Positions 1-12,900 are shown, counted from the stretch's first letter. The stretch: 64,000 nt of DNA from Bidens hawaiensis (GCA_021521415.1 JAIQDT010002857.1:1-64000); one strand, 5' to 3'. A program made the numbers and translations. The notes: a model not told the origin generated them from the sequence alone.

Positions 1-396
1 AAACTCAATCCTAAACATGATCTTAGATTCCTTTGTCCAAGAAATTAGTTGGTTGACTGATTGAACACCATCCAATATGTTGTAGTGTTCCAAGAATTTC
101 TTGCGGTTGTGATAGAGTAAAGACACAACCATGCATCCTATCTCCTTTTAACGATTTTAACACTTGAAGCATTTAAATAATTGCAATTGACTTTATGGTC
201 TAATTGCATTGGTAATGGTTAAAGCTTCTAATCTTTAAAGTAAGTTTAAAACCGAGTTCAATTAGATTTTTTAACAGTAGTAAGTTCCCTCGTTAAAGAT
301 ATTATTGAATGAGTCAAACCTAAAACGTCAAATATCAAATTCAATACAGACGATTGACTTATTCCAGACAGTCAGACACTATTAAAGAAAAAGCAG
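1..396. other. Intergenic sequence, no gene seen
   Basis: AT-rich sequence without a convincing coding frame, RNA gene or repeat structure. It ends at the TTA target duplication of the MITE that follows. Confidence 0.5.
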
Positions 397-399
397 TTA

Positions 400-542
400 G
401 GCTCCTCGCTATGGGGCGCGGAAGGGGGAGAAACGGAGCGCCGAAGGCGTGGAACACCGCCACGGGGCGCCGTTGGTGGGGGCGCGGAAGGGGGAGCGGT
501 GGAGGGGACGATGGGCGCGGTGGGCTCTCTCTCTCTCTCACA

Positions 543-578
<36 letters not shown>

Positions 579-710
579 TATATTGGAGGCGCCCAAGGGG
601 CATTAACCATAGCGGGGCGGGCTTTGATATCCCGTTCTCTGCGAGGCAATGACGTGGCGTTGACGTGGCGCGGTGGAGGGGCTTGATGCCCCCCACCACA
701 GCGGATAGCC
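400..710. mobile_element. PIF/Harbinger-like MITE, 311 bp
   Basis: The element begins GGCTCCTCGCTATGGGG and ends CCACCACAGCGGATAGCC. Reverse-complemented, the right end reads GGCTATCCGCTGTGG, so the ends are imperfect terminal inverted repeats. Both sides carry the trinucleotide TTA (397-399 and 711-713), the target duplication of PIF/Harbinger and Tourist-type elements. The interior is GC-rich and has no transposase, so the element is non-autonomous. The short open frames across it on both strands are low-complexity and not genes. Superfamily assignment rests on the 3-bp TTA and the TIRs only. Confidence 0.75.
525..582. repeat. Compound microsatellite (CT)n-(CATA)n-(TA)n inside the MITE
   Basis: A CT run (525-539) passes directly into about eight CATA/TACA repeats and then a TA run ending near 582. 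The whole array lies inside the MITE, so it probably expanded after insertion. Confidence 0.9.
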
Positions 711-738
711 TTAGATAAATGAGTCTTAACGCATCCAA

Positions 739-986
739 CACGTGTTTATTCTTATGTAGTGATAGTAATTACCGCCCATGCATGATCTATATATTGGATA
801 AACACAAAACCATCGAACAAATAAACGCAATGAAACTCCTATGATAATCAACAAAAACCCTGACATTATTTGTCGTGTTCTCCAAAACGCCTTCTAAACG
901 TGGTAGCCATATACCTTGCCACTTCGTCATTACAAGCCACGTGTCCATCGCCTAATTCTTCATTTACATATGTATGTGTATAAATA
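739..986 (+). promoter_or_regulatory. Cystatin promoter: two G-boxes and a TATA box
   Basis: CACGTG G-boxes lie at 739-744 and 938-943, and a TATAAATA box at 979-986, about 50 bp before the likely start codon. G-boxes are bound by bZIP and bHLH factors; stress or hormone control is plausible but inferred. The MITE ends only 26 bp before the first G-box. Confidence 0.6.
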
Positions 987-1035
987 CAGCCATCCACTTC
1001 ACACTTCACATACATATATGCATTCACATCTCACT

Positions 1036-1428
1036 ATGGCAAACCCCTCGATGGTTATTATTACCTTCTCAATTGTGATTCTGCTATCGATTTCAAGTTC
1101 TATGGCTACAGGAAGGTTAGGCGGGAGGACGAAGATACCCGATGTCGAAACGAACAAGGAGATTCAAGTGATGGGGCGGTATTCTGTGGAGGAGTATAAT
1201 CGGCAGAGGCGGAGGAGTAACGATGATGGGGATTTAATGTTTTCTCGGGTCGTGGAGGCCGAAAAGCAAGTGGTGGCTGGGATGAAGTATTATTTGAAAG
1301 TCGAAACGTTATCGGATAATAACGATCCTAAGGTGTTTCAGGCGGTTGTGGAAGTGAAGCCGTGGCTTCACTCCAAACAGTTGCTGAAATTCACACCGAC
1401 TAATGGCGTTCCACTACGCGTTCAGTAG
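1036..1428 (+). CDS. Phytocystatin (cysteine proteinase inhibitor), secreted
   Basis: A 130-residue inhibitor of papain-type cysteine proteases. The sequence shows every cystatin landmark: a glycine pair near the mature N-terminus (G29-G30), the plant cystatin helix signature around residues 46-55 (GRYSVEEYN), the reactive loop QVVAG at 78-82, and the second hairpin Pro-Trp at 109-110. Residues 5-24 are hydrophobic and look like a signal peptide, so it should enter the secretory pathway. The open frame extends 40 codons upstream, but the ATG at 1036 fits the TATA box at 979 and puts the signal peptide at the N-terminus. The gene is intronless and short (type without the C-terminal extension). 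Neighbours: G-box promoter upstream, O-GlcNAc transferase gene convergent downstream. Confidence 0.92.
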   Translation: MANPSMVIITFSIVILLSISSSMATGRLGGRTKIPDVETNKEIQVMGRYSVEEYNRQRRRSNDDGDLMFSRVVEAEKQVVAGMKYYLKVETLSDNNDPKVFQAVVEVKPWLHSKQLLKFTPTNGVPLRVQ

Positions 1429-1868
1429 GAGTGTGCATGGCTCAGTGTTGGTCTAAAATTATAATCATAATCCGACTTTTGGTTGAGTCGGTTTGTAGTA
1501 ATTCGGTGTAGAGTTGTTTGGGACTGTAAAATGGCCCGAAAATAATGTATAACTGGACCTGAAAGTAAAGTAGGGTCTCAGAACAAATTTTGACAACTAA
1601 ATAAACTGTTATTTACATATTCGACATAAAAGTCTATTCGGGTCGGAGTTGCTGGTTATGGAAGAAGCATTGATAACCACTACAAGTGTTGTGGTATTCA
1701 CTAATCGGCTGATATGTGTGAGGAGTACAATGCTTAACAAACATGCACATAAACATATCATATGTTTTGAAAACAAAACCACATACATCAACGATCCACA
1801 ATACAATAATAAGATAAAATCTTTAATCATACCAGGCATAATACTTCAACGTCTCAATAGTAAATACA
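1429..1868. other. Convergent intergenic region between cystatin and SEC genes
   Basis: 440 bp holding the 3' ends of two converging genes. AATAATGTAT near 1540 and AATAAT motifs near 1805 could serve as poly(A) signals. No other gene seen. Confidence 0.5.
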
Positions 1869-4800
1869 TTAGTGATCGTACGGGTATTCGGAGTCGTTTT
1901 CCTTGACTTTAAAGTGCTGTGCTTGTTGACCACCACAGTACAGATTCCACATCTTAAGGTATGCTCGTTCTAGATTCCTAACCTGCATATTCATCAATAA
2001 ATTAAAGTACGGCCATGAATCAAAAGAGTTGACCATAAGTTGACTTACCCATCGGGATGTATCAAACAAAGGGCAGGTGAGTCGAGATTTGTTGAGTCTG
2101 TTTGTAAGATCTTCAAGTTTGGCTGGATTTAAAGCTAGATACACTGCCCTGTCTTCATATTCTTGCATGCTTCATGTCAAGAGTCAAAATTAATCGAAGT
2201 TTAGAATTTAATAATGTCAGTAATAATATCATAGATGAGAAGCTGACCTGTTGACAATCATCTCCTCCCCAAGTCCAGTAGCCAAACAGAGTGAACCAGC
2301 AACTCTAGTAGCCATTTTCTCAAGGGGAAGAGTAACCATTGGCAGACCAGCCCAGAGAACATCTGTTCCTGTTGTATGTGCATTGCAGAGTGGCCTGTTC
2401 CACCACAAACAGATAAAACCCAATAATTGTTGTGTATAGCAAAATGTTCACTCAAAAAGTGGACACCTTTTTCTTTTGTCAAGCAGCAAAAGACAGTGAG
2501 ACCCATGTAAGGTGAGAATCGTATAAAGGCTTGTATTAACACGGGAATCATCTGAACACTGGTCTAAGTACTTTACAACTAGTTCTATGTTTAGAACTAC
2601 GAGAACCAAATAAACACGCATACATAAACGCTTCAATAAAAGTGGTAAAACTGACCTTTTTCCACACTTATATTTTATAAACTTTCTCCCCTTTCCAAGA
2701 TACTTTTTTAAGTATAACTTTGTCTATACGATTTATACGCACATGTAGATTTAGACATAAAAATGCACGTCCATACAATCTATGTGCACGTGCATATTTA
2801 GACATCTTAAATATAAAAAACTATATGCATTCTAGTCAAGAATGAAGTGGGGGACTACATAAACGTGTCATATATATGGTGCATAAACACGTTGCGTGCA
2901 TATATGAAAAGGAAAGGTGCAAAGGACTATACGTGTCGAGACAAAGATCGGCAAGAGCACAGCGTCTGATGTGTTCATTTTTCGTAGCAACGTCTGTGAA
3001 AATTATCTGATCTGGCTTAACACCTTGTGCAGCAGCATCTACATCAACGAGCATGACACAGGTTAGAAGAATGTTTTTGGTTTAAACCCAAACCCATTTA
3101 AAAGCCTCATAGAAGGAAATGAATTATACAAGATAACACATACAAGCACGAAGTCTCATCTCGCCAGCAGCTGGGAATCTGAGCAGCCAAAGTGCACTAT
3201 TTGGAACACGCTTCAGAATATTGCACCTAAAACAAGCATATTCTATAAGTTGCTTGAAAAACAAACTTCCTTAAAATATTAAAACCTCGTACACAAGTTA
3301 CCATGTCGTAAAGATTTCAGGGTCCATCTTGTAAAGTTGATTGAAACAACCAAATATGAACTTATCTTCTGGCAACCCGTATGCAGACCGCTTCGCCCGA
3401 CAGTTTGGATCGAGTACATCAAGATTTTTCTAAAAAAATTTGAAGTTCACAAAATTAGTGGTGACAAGTGTCTCACAGTAATCAATGTGTCAATGTGAAA
3501 TTCAAATTACCTGCTTGTAGTCGTTCACAAAGTAGCAATGAGGAACATGCACAAGTTTCTCCGAGTAAATATGGGCATACTTGAGTGGTGAGACAAACTG
3601 TCAATAAATGTTGCAACATCTTAGTATTAGCAAAAAGATGATCTAGGCTTTATCACATAGTACTAAAAGAAATACTTGCTGACCTCGTCAGTGACCAGAT
3701 ACCGTATATAGTTGGCCCCAGTTGTTCCAGGAAATCCCATGTATGACACCTGGATAGGTGCAGGTTGCATGGCAAAAATTTCATTTCTAGCCCCCTGTAG
3801 CAACAAATATGAACACCATGGTTTTTACATTTTCCGTATTAATATCTTTTCAAATATGGTATGCTAACCTTGGTATAACCATTGAGGTTGATAAGGATCT
3901 GTATCTGATCTACATTTATTAACCGAGCAATCATATCGGACGTCATTGCTGACACATCAATAAAATGCTCTGCTTCTGATTGAATACGGATCCGCCATTC
4001 GCTACCATCGTTTGGACTCAAAGCATAGCAAAAGACCTAAATACTATAGTTTGTAACATCTAACAAACCAGAACTTTAACCAATATAACATCTAAAGCAA
4101 CAAAAACCTCCATGTTTTGTCTGTTATGCATGCCAAATACTGAGCCCATTAGATGAGACAGAGGGTGGTTTCCAAAATCACTGCTCACATATCTACAACA
4201 AAATTATCATATGCTCTAGTTAACAAACATATTCTTAGTATAACGAGATATTTATTCATGTCATAAAACATTTACCCGATTCTAAGGCGCTTGTTACCCC
4301 CTGTACTCTTAATTTTCAAAGGTGGAGGATGGTTGAAAGCAGGAAGGGAAAACCGGCTTGCAATAACAGAACAGTGTGCCGCATACTTCCGGCTACACAG
4401 TAAAAATAAATAAGTTAGGAAAAAAAAACTCCAATCAGAAATGTTAATACATACTAGCCCACATAAACAGAGTATGTACCTGATTTCAAGTGCAAGAAGT
4501 GGATCAAGAGGGTATGCAATTGCATGGAAAGGTTGCACGCTTGGAATAACTGATGTCTGAAAAACAAAAAAAACAAAAATAACAATCATATTGTTATAGC
4601 ATGCAAAGAAATGAACTTGCTAAATATATGTGTGTGCGCATGAGGCTGTAAACGGACTAACAGACGGTTCGTGAACGCATACTGAACAAAATTTCATGTT
4701 CATGTTCATTTCTAAAGGAATGAAGTTTTTGTTTTCATTTATGTTCTTGCTCGTGTTCATTTATGTTTGTTCGTTAACTTTTTAATGGACACAAACAAAC

Positions 4801-7800
4801 CTAAGTGAACAAAAAGGAACACAAACGAATATAAATGAACCCAAACGAACGTATATTATAAGAGCACATTGTTGATCCGCAAACATTAAACATAACCACA
4901 TAAAAAATAAATTAAGTTTTAACTTAAAAATACATGACATAATAACCATAACCATAAACAAACGTATGGACGAACGTAAACAAACAAATTACAGAACGTT
5001 CGCAAGCATAAAATGAAAGAGAACGCAACCTCTGTTCATGTTCGTTCATTTAACTAAACGAACAAAATTCCTTGTTTATGAAACAAACAAATGTGAACAA
5101 ACTTCCTAGTGAACAGTTCGCTAAACGTTCGGTTCATAAACAGCACTATGTACATATATGATAACTTCAAGAAGATTCTGCACAATACCTTGATCTGCCT
5201 TCGGAGAATACTGTCTACTTCAATAAACATTCTCTTTCTGTCATCCCAGTCACACACACACTAAGGAAATGTAACAGAAAAATTAGAAAAAAGAACTAAA
5301 TTAAGAAATACAGCATTTGGTGAAGACATGAGCAGAAATATATTGGCAAATTAAAGTCCATACCTGTAATGTGTGTAACAGATTACAAGTGGCTTCAGGG
5401 AAATCAGGGCGTATAGCCAATGCTTGCCTGTAGCTTTTAATAGCTGCTTCCACAAGCCCACTAAAATTTTCATCATGACAAGTTTACATGTGATCATACA
5501 TAAACATAACCAAGCCAAATTACATAAACATATATGTGTATTATGTAGCAACTATGAACACTTCAATTAAGTTCCAAATACCTGTCTTTGTAAGCTGAAG
5601 CCAGGTTTGCATGAGCTTCTGCCATGTTTGGACGGATAGCAATAGCATGTGAATAATCTTGAATTGCTTCATTCACTCTCCCTATCTCTTTGTAAGTGTT
5701 TCCACGGTTAACAAGACCATCAGCTGCTAACGGGTCAATCCGGAGAACTTCATTGTAGCAAGATATGGCATCAGCATGATTACCCTGTTGCTCAATACCA
5801 TATGCCATACCAGGTTTCAGTTAACACTTTATATGGGCATATTAACAGACAATAATCTAAAACTACCTGTTGCTTGTATATTATTGCAAGATTGTTGAAG
5901 GGAGCGGACAACCCTGTGGTTACAGACAAAGTTGCCTTGTAACATTGAGCAGCGGCACTCATCATGTTCCTGAATACCAAATAATTACTCACTTGTAAAC
6001 CCTTGTTGCCACTTATAAAAAATTTCTACTTAAGAATCGCATCTATGATATAATTAACAGATATAAATAGTCACAAATGTACCATTCCATGTATATATTC
6101 CCAAGGTTAGTGAGTGCCTGAGGATGACTAGGTTGCAGAGAGAGGCATTGCTGAAATTTAAAAGAAAATCAAATCAGTGTAAGAAAAAAGAAGTATGATA
6201 CTTGACGCCAATAAAAAGCATAACCTACACGATAGCAATGAATGGCTTCCTCAACTTTGCCAGCATCCTTAAGTGCATTACCCTATTTAACAAAAAGAAA
6301 CGTTGCATTTTTAGATAAATGTGAGTAAAAGTTGGAGAAGAAAGCAAACTAATTAGATAAATGTGAGTAAAAGTTGGAGAAGAAAGCAAACTAACCAGAT
6401 TGTTATAAGCCTCCAAAAATCCAGTATCGCAAGTAATTGCTTGTCTGTAGTGGCCAATTGCTATGTCCAAGTTACCTTGCTCATAATATATGCTTGCTAG
6501 ATTCCCTGAAATGGCATGAAAATACAAATAAAGATAAATATTTAGTGAATATAGAAGGTAGGGACAAAAAAGAAGACTGGTGTTCACCAAAAGCCATAGC
6601 ATAATCTGGTTTGGACTGAAGCACTCGTTGATAACAGACAATAGCTTCAGCAGCCATTCCCAAAGCCTGTGAAGTGCAATATGGCAGTTAATTTAGCAAA
6701 CATCTTCATCAAAACCAGAATTGTTACAATGAAAACCACAGAAGCGTCACCTTGTATACATTCCCCAAATTCAAATAGGCGTCAGCAAATGTTGGTTTCA
6801 GTTTGACCGCCTCCTGAAAACGTCAACAACATTGAAAGTAGATTAAAATTATTACAACAAAAAGTTACATATGATTTAATGTGTAGGTAAATAAAGAGGT
6901 GCAAACCTTGTAATACTGAAGTGCCCTACTAAGGTCGCCGGACTCCATGAAAAGGCCAGCAAGATTAGACCAGGCAATGGCAAAAGTTGGTTGTATACGC
7001 AGTGCCTCCACGTAGCAATTGTATGCCTGTTCAAAAAATACTTCTAGGTATATTGCAAGGAGCAACAAAGGAACTCACCATAATGATGATAACAAAATCC
7101 CAATTGGTCATTATTTTGACATACAAAGATGCAGTGAATAGACAAGCACAACAACCTATAACTCGGCTTTGAACAAAATGATCAGCTCTCTAGAAGCTAT
7201 AAAGTCTAAACAGTTGGCACTACATGGTGACGTAACATTTCTACGGTATGAACAAAAACAAAAACGGTGGAATATTGTCAGGTTTTGAGACGGTGAATAA
7301 AGATAGGTGACTGAAAATGGATAGCATGAACGGTTTCAAGTAAGTGTTTTAACTACTCCAAGTTATGACTTGTGATATAATAGCCAATGGGACGAAATTA
7401 AATATTTCTTACTTCTTGCACCAATCCTTGAGCTTTCATTAAGTTTCCAAGGTTGCTGTGAGCATCAACCTACAGAAGCATAGAAATAGAAGAAACCTCA
7501 CATAACTTTTTGAGTAATTGTGTGTTTATGCATATACAGAAAAAAGAAGGCCAAAATCTACCAAATGAGGGTTTAATGAAAGAGCCTGCCGACAGCATTG
7601 AGCAGCTTCGGTAAGTCTTCCTTTTCTCATGTATGCACTTCCTAGGTTTGACCATGCATCCGCAAAATTTGGACGAAGCTGCATCAATCATAATTGATGT
7701 GAGTTGACGCAACAAAAAAGGTTAAAAGAAACACAAAGAAACAAAATTAAATGTGGTTTTAATAAACTTTATGAATTAAAGTGCATGATGACACGTCATC

Positions 7801-8872
7801 ACATCCATACACGCCACCGTTCATTGATCCATAACCGGTGCCTTGTACTTCAAGTAGCAATATATAGTAGGTAAAACTATTATGGATGGATGCATATTTG
7901 TATACAAAGTGCTTGTTTTTCGCATTCTCCTTTAAATGCTTCGTTCTTCTGATTTTTTAAGTGTTTGGTAGTGATTAAAATATCATTGTGAATCATTTAT
8001 TAAACTTCCTCTTTAAGTCACATATTATAACTAGAAAAATGTAAACTTTCATGCTTTCCCCTTGTGTATTATCAGAGGTTCCTTCTGGATTCATTTGAAA
8101 TGCAAGTAATATCGGTAGCCATTAATTCCCATGTAAAACTTTTAAATTCAAATGCAGCTATAACATAACATACCTCAATAGCAACCAAATAGTAACGGAT
8201 AGCAACATCAATATTCCCCTTTTCCTGTAAGATCAAAACACATCGCTCAGTTTCACCACGCTCAAACCACATAAACAATAAACACACCATAAAACCAAAA
8301 TCTGTAAATCACCTTCCACGCATTCGCCATATTCCCATAGCACTCAGCAAATTTCCGATCAATCCGCAGAGCTTCTTCGTTTTTCGCAATGCACAAATCA
8401 AACTCATGCAACTGAAAACAAACTTATGTCAATCCCTATAAGGCAGAAACTAATAATACACTATACAGCAATCAATAACCTAACCTGATAATAAATAGCA
8501 CCTAGCAGAAGCAAATTATCCAATCTCATAGGATTCCGATCATAAACCGCCTTACTATGATCCACCGCCTGCCTAAAATCTCCAGACTTGTAACTCTGAT
8601 GCGCAACAGACATCAGCATCTCTTCAGTACCTGTAATAAACCAAAATCACACTTCCAAAACCCTAATTAAGCTCAAATCATGTAGAAACAATTATCAAAA
8701 CAGAATTCAAACCTTCACGTGACTCCAATCCATGTGACAGCTTAATATTACCATTCGAAACAATCTCCGTTGACAGTAAATACGACGAATCACCACGCTC
8801 ATTGTTATACGAAACCCTAGCAGCAGCCTGCAACTGATGCTGCTGACGTTGATCGGTCTGTAACGACAACAT
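1869..8872 (-). CDS. SEC: SECRET AGENT-type O-GlcNAc transferase (TPR + OGT), 28 coding exons
   Basis: Protein O-GlcNAc transferase: moves GlcNAc from UDP-GlcNAc to Ser/Thr of nuclear and cytosolic proteins; plant SEC modifies DELLA repressors in gibberellin signalling. I placed exons by GT-AG sites and family similarity, 5' to 3': 8713-8872, 8485-8630, 8313-8411, 8174-8224, 7562-7678, 7413-7469, 6907-7026, 6751-6813, 6588-6666, 6396-6505, 6229-6282, 6083-6150, 5867-5969, 5582-5784, 5364-5460, 5189-5260, 4480-4556, 4276-4392, 4108-4192, 3869-4036, 3684-3794, 3511-3597, 3302-3429, 3144-3226, 2933-3038, 2248-2394, 2049-2169, 1869-1982. They sum to 2943 nt: 980 residues, close to the Arabidopsis length. 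TPRs fill roughly residues 50-500. Catalytic landmarks are present: His607 in FGNHP, Lys782 in NQLYKMDP, Asp865 in [11 protein letters not shown]. No break seen, so probably functional. The TPR-OGT layout and the [11 protein letters not shown] block fit SEC better than SPINDLY. Confidence 0.93.
4645..5144. repeat. Fold-back element in the largest SEC intron
   Basis: The 632-bp intron between exons 16 and 17 (4557-5188) carries about 500 bp of repeated GTTCGTTTATGTTCATT-like motifs on the left and their complements (GAACAAACGAAC-like) on the right. The outer ends GCTGTAAAC and TTCATAAACAGC are roughly inverted. It looks like a hAT-type MITE, but I found no convincing 8-bp target duplication. 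Confidence 0.5.
6311..6394. repeat. 42-bp perfect tandem duplication at a SEC splice donor
   Basis: The block beginning TTAGATAAATGTGAGTAAAA occurs twice head to tail (6311-6352 and 6353-6394) in the intron 6283-6395. On the coding strand the proximal copy provides the start of the intron (donor GTTAGT); the distal copy reads AATTAGT there and has lost the GT. Confidence 0.9.
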
Positions 8873-9400
8873 AACTGACTAATTCCGGTAACCGTCGTGT
8901 GGCGGTTGTTGAGTTTCGGTTAATTAACGGCGGAATTTGACGGAACGGTGGTGGAAGTAACGGTTCATGAAATGAACGGCGAGGTGATAATTAGAGAGAA
9001 GATGACAATTCTGTCTCTCTAAACAATCACGGAAGCTTGAATTTGAATGTTAGGGTTTGGTTATGTGTCACAGGCGTGATTGAAGATGATGAATGAATAT
9101 ATGGTTTGATTGTTTAGTTGATTTGGTGGAATGATATTTGGAAGGTGTGTTATTCAGTCGTTACATGACACGTAGTTTCTTCAACGGGTGGAAGTCAAAA
9201 TTGTGATTACGGTGGTTTGGTCAACAATGTTGATTCTTCAGTCGGGATAATTCCACTACATTCCCATTAACAATAACAATAATATTTTCGGGTCAATTAG
9301 GGATTTTAATGAGTCGGGTATAAAATAAGTTTTGTTAGTTTTCGTTTATGGTGAAGAAAACTGATTTAAATCGGAGTACAGGGTGAGGTGATTCGGAGAG
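8873..9400 (-). promoter_or_regulatory. 5' UTR and promoter region of SEC (position only)
   Basis: Sequence upstream of the SEC start codon. Several stop codons precede the ATG in frame. No clear TATA box seen; the region is pyrimidine-rich on the coding strand near 9000-9060, as in a plant leader. Boundaries are not determined. Confidence 0.35.
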
Positions 9401-9918
9401 CAAAGAATTCAAGTTAAGTGATATCTTTTAGAGGTGTCTTGTATTTATAGCCGAAGGACCCACTGTGTAAGAAGGTTGTCTCCTTTTTGCGCAATTGTTT
9501 GTGTCTGGTGTAGTGGTCTCTGCATACAACTTCCGTACATGTGACATCTATTGGTTGAGTTTTTTTTCCCTGTACAACTGTTAGGTACTGTCATGATGGT
9601 ACTTGTGTGTGTCTACACTTGTCTTCTATACATATGGCGGCTTCGTGTAGGTATGTTGATGATGCGGATGTGAGCTTGTTCCTTTAGCGTTTTTGGTCTG
9701 ACGGTTTGGATATTTCTTGCCTCAAATTGTGTGTTCGACCCGGAATCGTCCCGGATCAGGATCCATATCTCTTCATATGCTAATATTGTGTCTCATGAAC
9801 AGTAAGCGGTGATGGGTTCATAAAGTTACGACGGGGACAAGAAAATAAGCAAGGTCAACACAAGTAAGGACTGATGAGATGAATACAAACAATTTACTCA
9901 TTTACTTAATGATATTAC
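9401..9918. other. Uncharacterised sequence, probably decayed repeat
   Basis: No coding frame. Ends near 9900 where a repeat beginning ACTAGGCGGGTGCCCGCGC starts. Nothing further can be supported. Confidence 0.3.
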
Positions 9919-12900
9919 TAGGCGGGTGCCCGCGCAATGCGACGGGTGTCCGAACGCGAACCCTGCGAATCACATAACAATTAAGAGTGTTCATAGTTCG
10001 GTTTAAAGCCTTTCAACCTTTTAAACCAATCATCAGTTTGGTTTCACGGTCGGTTTTTTTTTTTTCACTATCACTCGGTAGGTTGGTTTCAAAATTTAAA
10101 CCGTAGGTAAATGTTTGGTTCACGGATTATGCTGAAAACCGACCATATGAAATCAGACCAAACTTAAATGTTGTATGCATTTTAATCTCATTTATTATTT
10201 AGTATTTGACAAGTTTTGTTATATATATATTAGATATAGTTAAGATATAAATAAACAAAGTCTTTTTTAATACAAGTAAACATGACTATTGTAACTTTAA
10301 ATTAACCTGATTCCAATATGATTTTTTATAATCTTCGTTCATGTTATAATTTCGTATCCTAGGTGTTTCATTAATCTTTACCATTTATGTAGCTAAAATT
10401 ATCATTTTTCCTATTTTGTTATATATAACAAAGTTGGTAACGATTCGGTTTCAATTTTCAATGATTCAATTTTGGTTTGGAGAAAGAAAAATCGATACTA
10501 ATGGTTGGGCTCACAAGTTTAACTTACAAACCATAACAAACCGATATCGAGCACCCCTATGTAACTTATTAATTTTTTAAAATTGAAAGAATTATAACAA
10601 TATCATACTCAAATTAAAAAGAATAAAATGCTCGATTTTATGGTGCATTTTTTTTACAAAAATATTAGCGTACGAAAAAATCATGGTCGTTTAAAAATCG
10701 TGGTGAGAAGTTATTTTAAGATTAAAATTAAAAACATAATATGGTTAAATATGAGGGGGCAAACTTGTAAGTTAGGTGAATTGTGTTTAAAAGACAAGTT
10801 TACCCCTTCTTACACATATACTTTATGCATTAGGATTTATAAACTCTTAAAATCAAGTGTCTTAATTTACTCTTGTCACGAATATTATATATAGTATAGA
10901 TATAGACAGTTATGATATAATTGAACAAAGTCTTTTTTAATACAAGTAAACATGACTATCAAAACTTTAAATTAACCTAATTCCAGTATGATTTTTTATA
11001 ATCTTCGTTCTTGTTATAATTTCGCATCCTAGGTGTTTCATTAATCTTTGCCATTTATGTAGCTAAAATTATCATTTTTCCTATTTTGTTATATATAACA
11101 GAGTTGGTAATGATTCGGTTTCAATTTTCAATGATTTAATTTTGGCTTGGAGAAAGAAAAATCGATACTAATGGTTGGGCTCACAAGTTTAACTTACAAA
11201 CCATAAAAAACCAACATCGAGCACCCCTACGTAACTTATTAATGTTTTAAAATTGAAAGAATTATAACAGTATCATACTCAAATTAAAAAGAATAAAATG
11301 CTCGATTTTATGGTGCACTTTTTTTACAAAAATATTAGCGTATGAAAAAATCATTGTCGTTTAAAAATCGTGGTGGGAAGTTAGTTTAAGATTAAAATTA
11401 AAAACATAATATGGTTAAATATGAGGGGGCAAACTTGTAAGTTAGGTGAATTGTGTTTAAAAGACAGGTTTACCCCTTTTTACACATATACTTTATGTAT
11501 TATGATTTGTAAAACTCTTAAAATCAAGTGCCTTAATTTACCCTTGTATCATGTATTATATATAGTATAGATATAGATAGTTAGGATATAATTGTACAAA
11601 GTCTTTTTTAATCCAAGTAAACATGACTATCAAAACTTTAAATTAAACTAATTCCAGTATGATCTTTTATAATCTTCGTTCTTGTTATAATTTCGCATCC
11701 TAGGTGTTCCATTAATCTTTACCATTTATGTAGCTAAAATTATAATTTTTCCTATTTTGTTATATATAACATAGTTGGTAACGATTCAGTTTCAATTTTC
11801 AATGATTCAATTTTGGTTTGGAGAAAGAAAAATCGATACTAATGGTTGGGCTCACAAGTTTAACTTACAAACCATAAAAAACCGACATCGAGTACCCCTA
11901 CGTAACTTATTAATTTTTTAAAATTGAAAGAATTATAAAAATATCATACTCAAATTAAAAAGAATAAAATGCTTGATTTTATGGTGCACTTTTTTTACAA
12001 AAATATTAGCGTACGAAAAAATCATGGTCGTTTAAAAATCGTGGTGGGAAATTAGTTTAAGATTAAAATTAAAAACATAATGTGGTTAAAGATGAGGGGG
12101 CAAACTTGTAAGTTAGGTGAATTGTGTTTAAAAGACAAGTTTTCCCCTTCTTACACATATACTTTTATTCATTAGGATTTGTAAAACTCTTAAAATCAAC
12201 TGTCTTAATTTATCCTTGTTTCATGTATTATATATAGTATAGATATAGATAGTTAGGATATAATTGAACAAAGTCTTCTTTAATACAAGTAAACATGACT
12301 ATTGCAACTTTAAATTAACCTAATTCCAGTATGATTTTTTATAATCTTCGTTCTTGTTATAATTTCGCATCCTAGGTGTTTCGTTAACTTTACCATTTAT
12401 GTAGTTAAAATTATCATTTTTCCTATTTTGTTATATATAACAGAGTTGGTAACGATTCAGTTTCAATTTTCAATGATTCAATTTTGATTTGGCGAAATAA
12501 AAATCGATACTAATGGTTGGGCTAACACGTTTAACTTACAAACCATAAAAAACCGATATCGAGCACCCCTACGTTGTGACAATCGTCAATTTCAGGTTAA
12601 CTCCGTTAACTCAACTCCGTCAATTCAAACTTAAAGATCATTGAATCTATAACGCACACCTCATTACATTTAAACTAGGGTTTAAATGACGCTTGACACT
12701 TACTACATGTGTAGTCTTTCGGGAATTGCACCGAAACGCAAACGAATTGACGCAAACCATTGGTGAATAAACGAAAAACGTCAAAACAATAATTATATGA
12801 TAATTATGTGTTAGACTTATGTGTTATGTGATAATATTGTTTAAAACGTTAACTCAAGATGCAAACAACTTAGATTAAGCTAGAAAAATAATGTTTAGAA

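Noticed and set aside
354..741. Overlapping open frames on both strands with Gly/Arg- or Tyr/Ile-rich translation
   Set aside because: They lie in the MITE and its microsatellite; the peptides are translations of CT, CATA and GC-rich repeats.
916..1035. Upstream 40-codon extension of the cystatin frame
   Set aside because: It begins before the TATA box at 979 and would bury the signal peptide; the ATG at 1036 is the sensible start.
10628..10894. 88-residue open frame in the tandem array
   Set aside because: The equivalent frames in the other three copies are broken, and the composition is that of AT-rich repeat.
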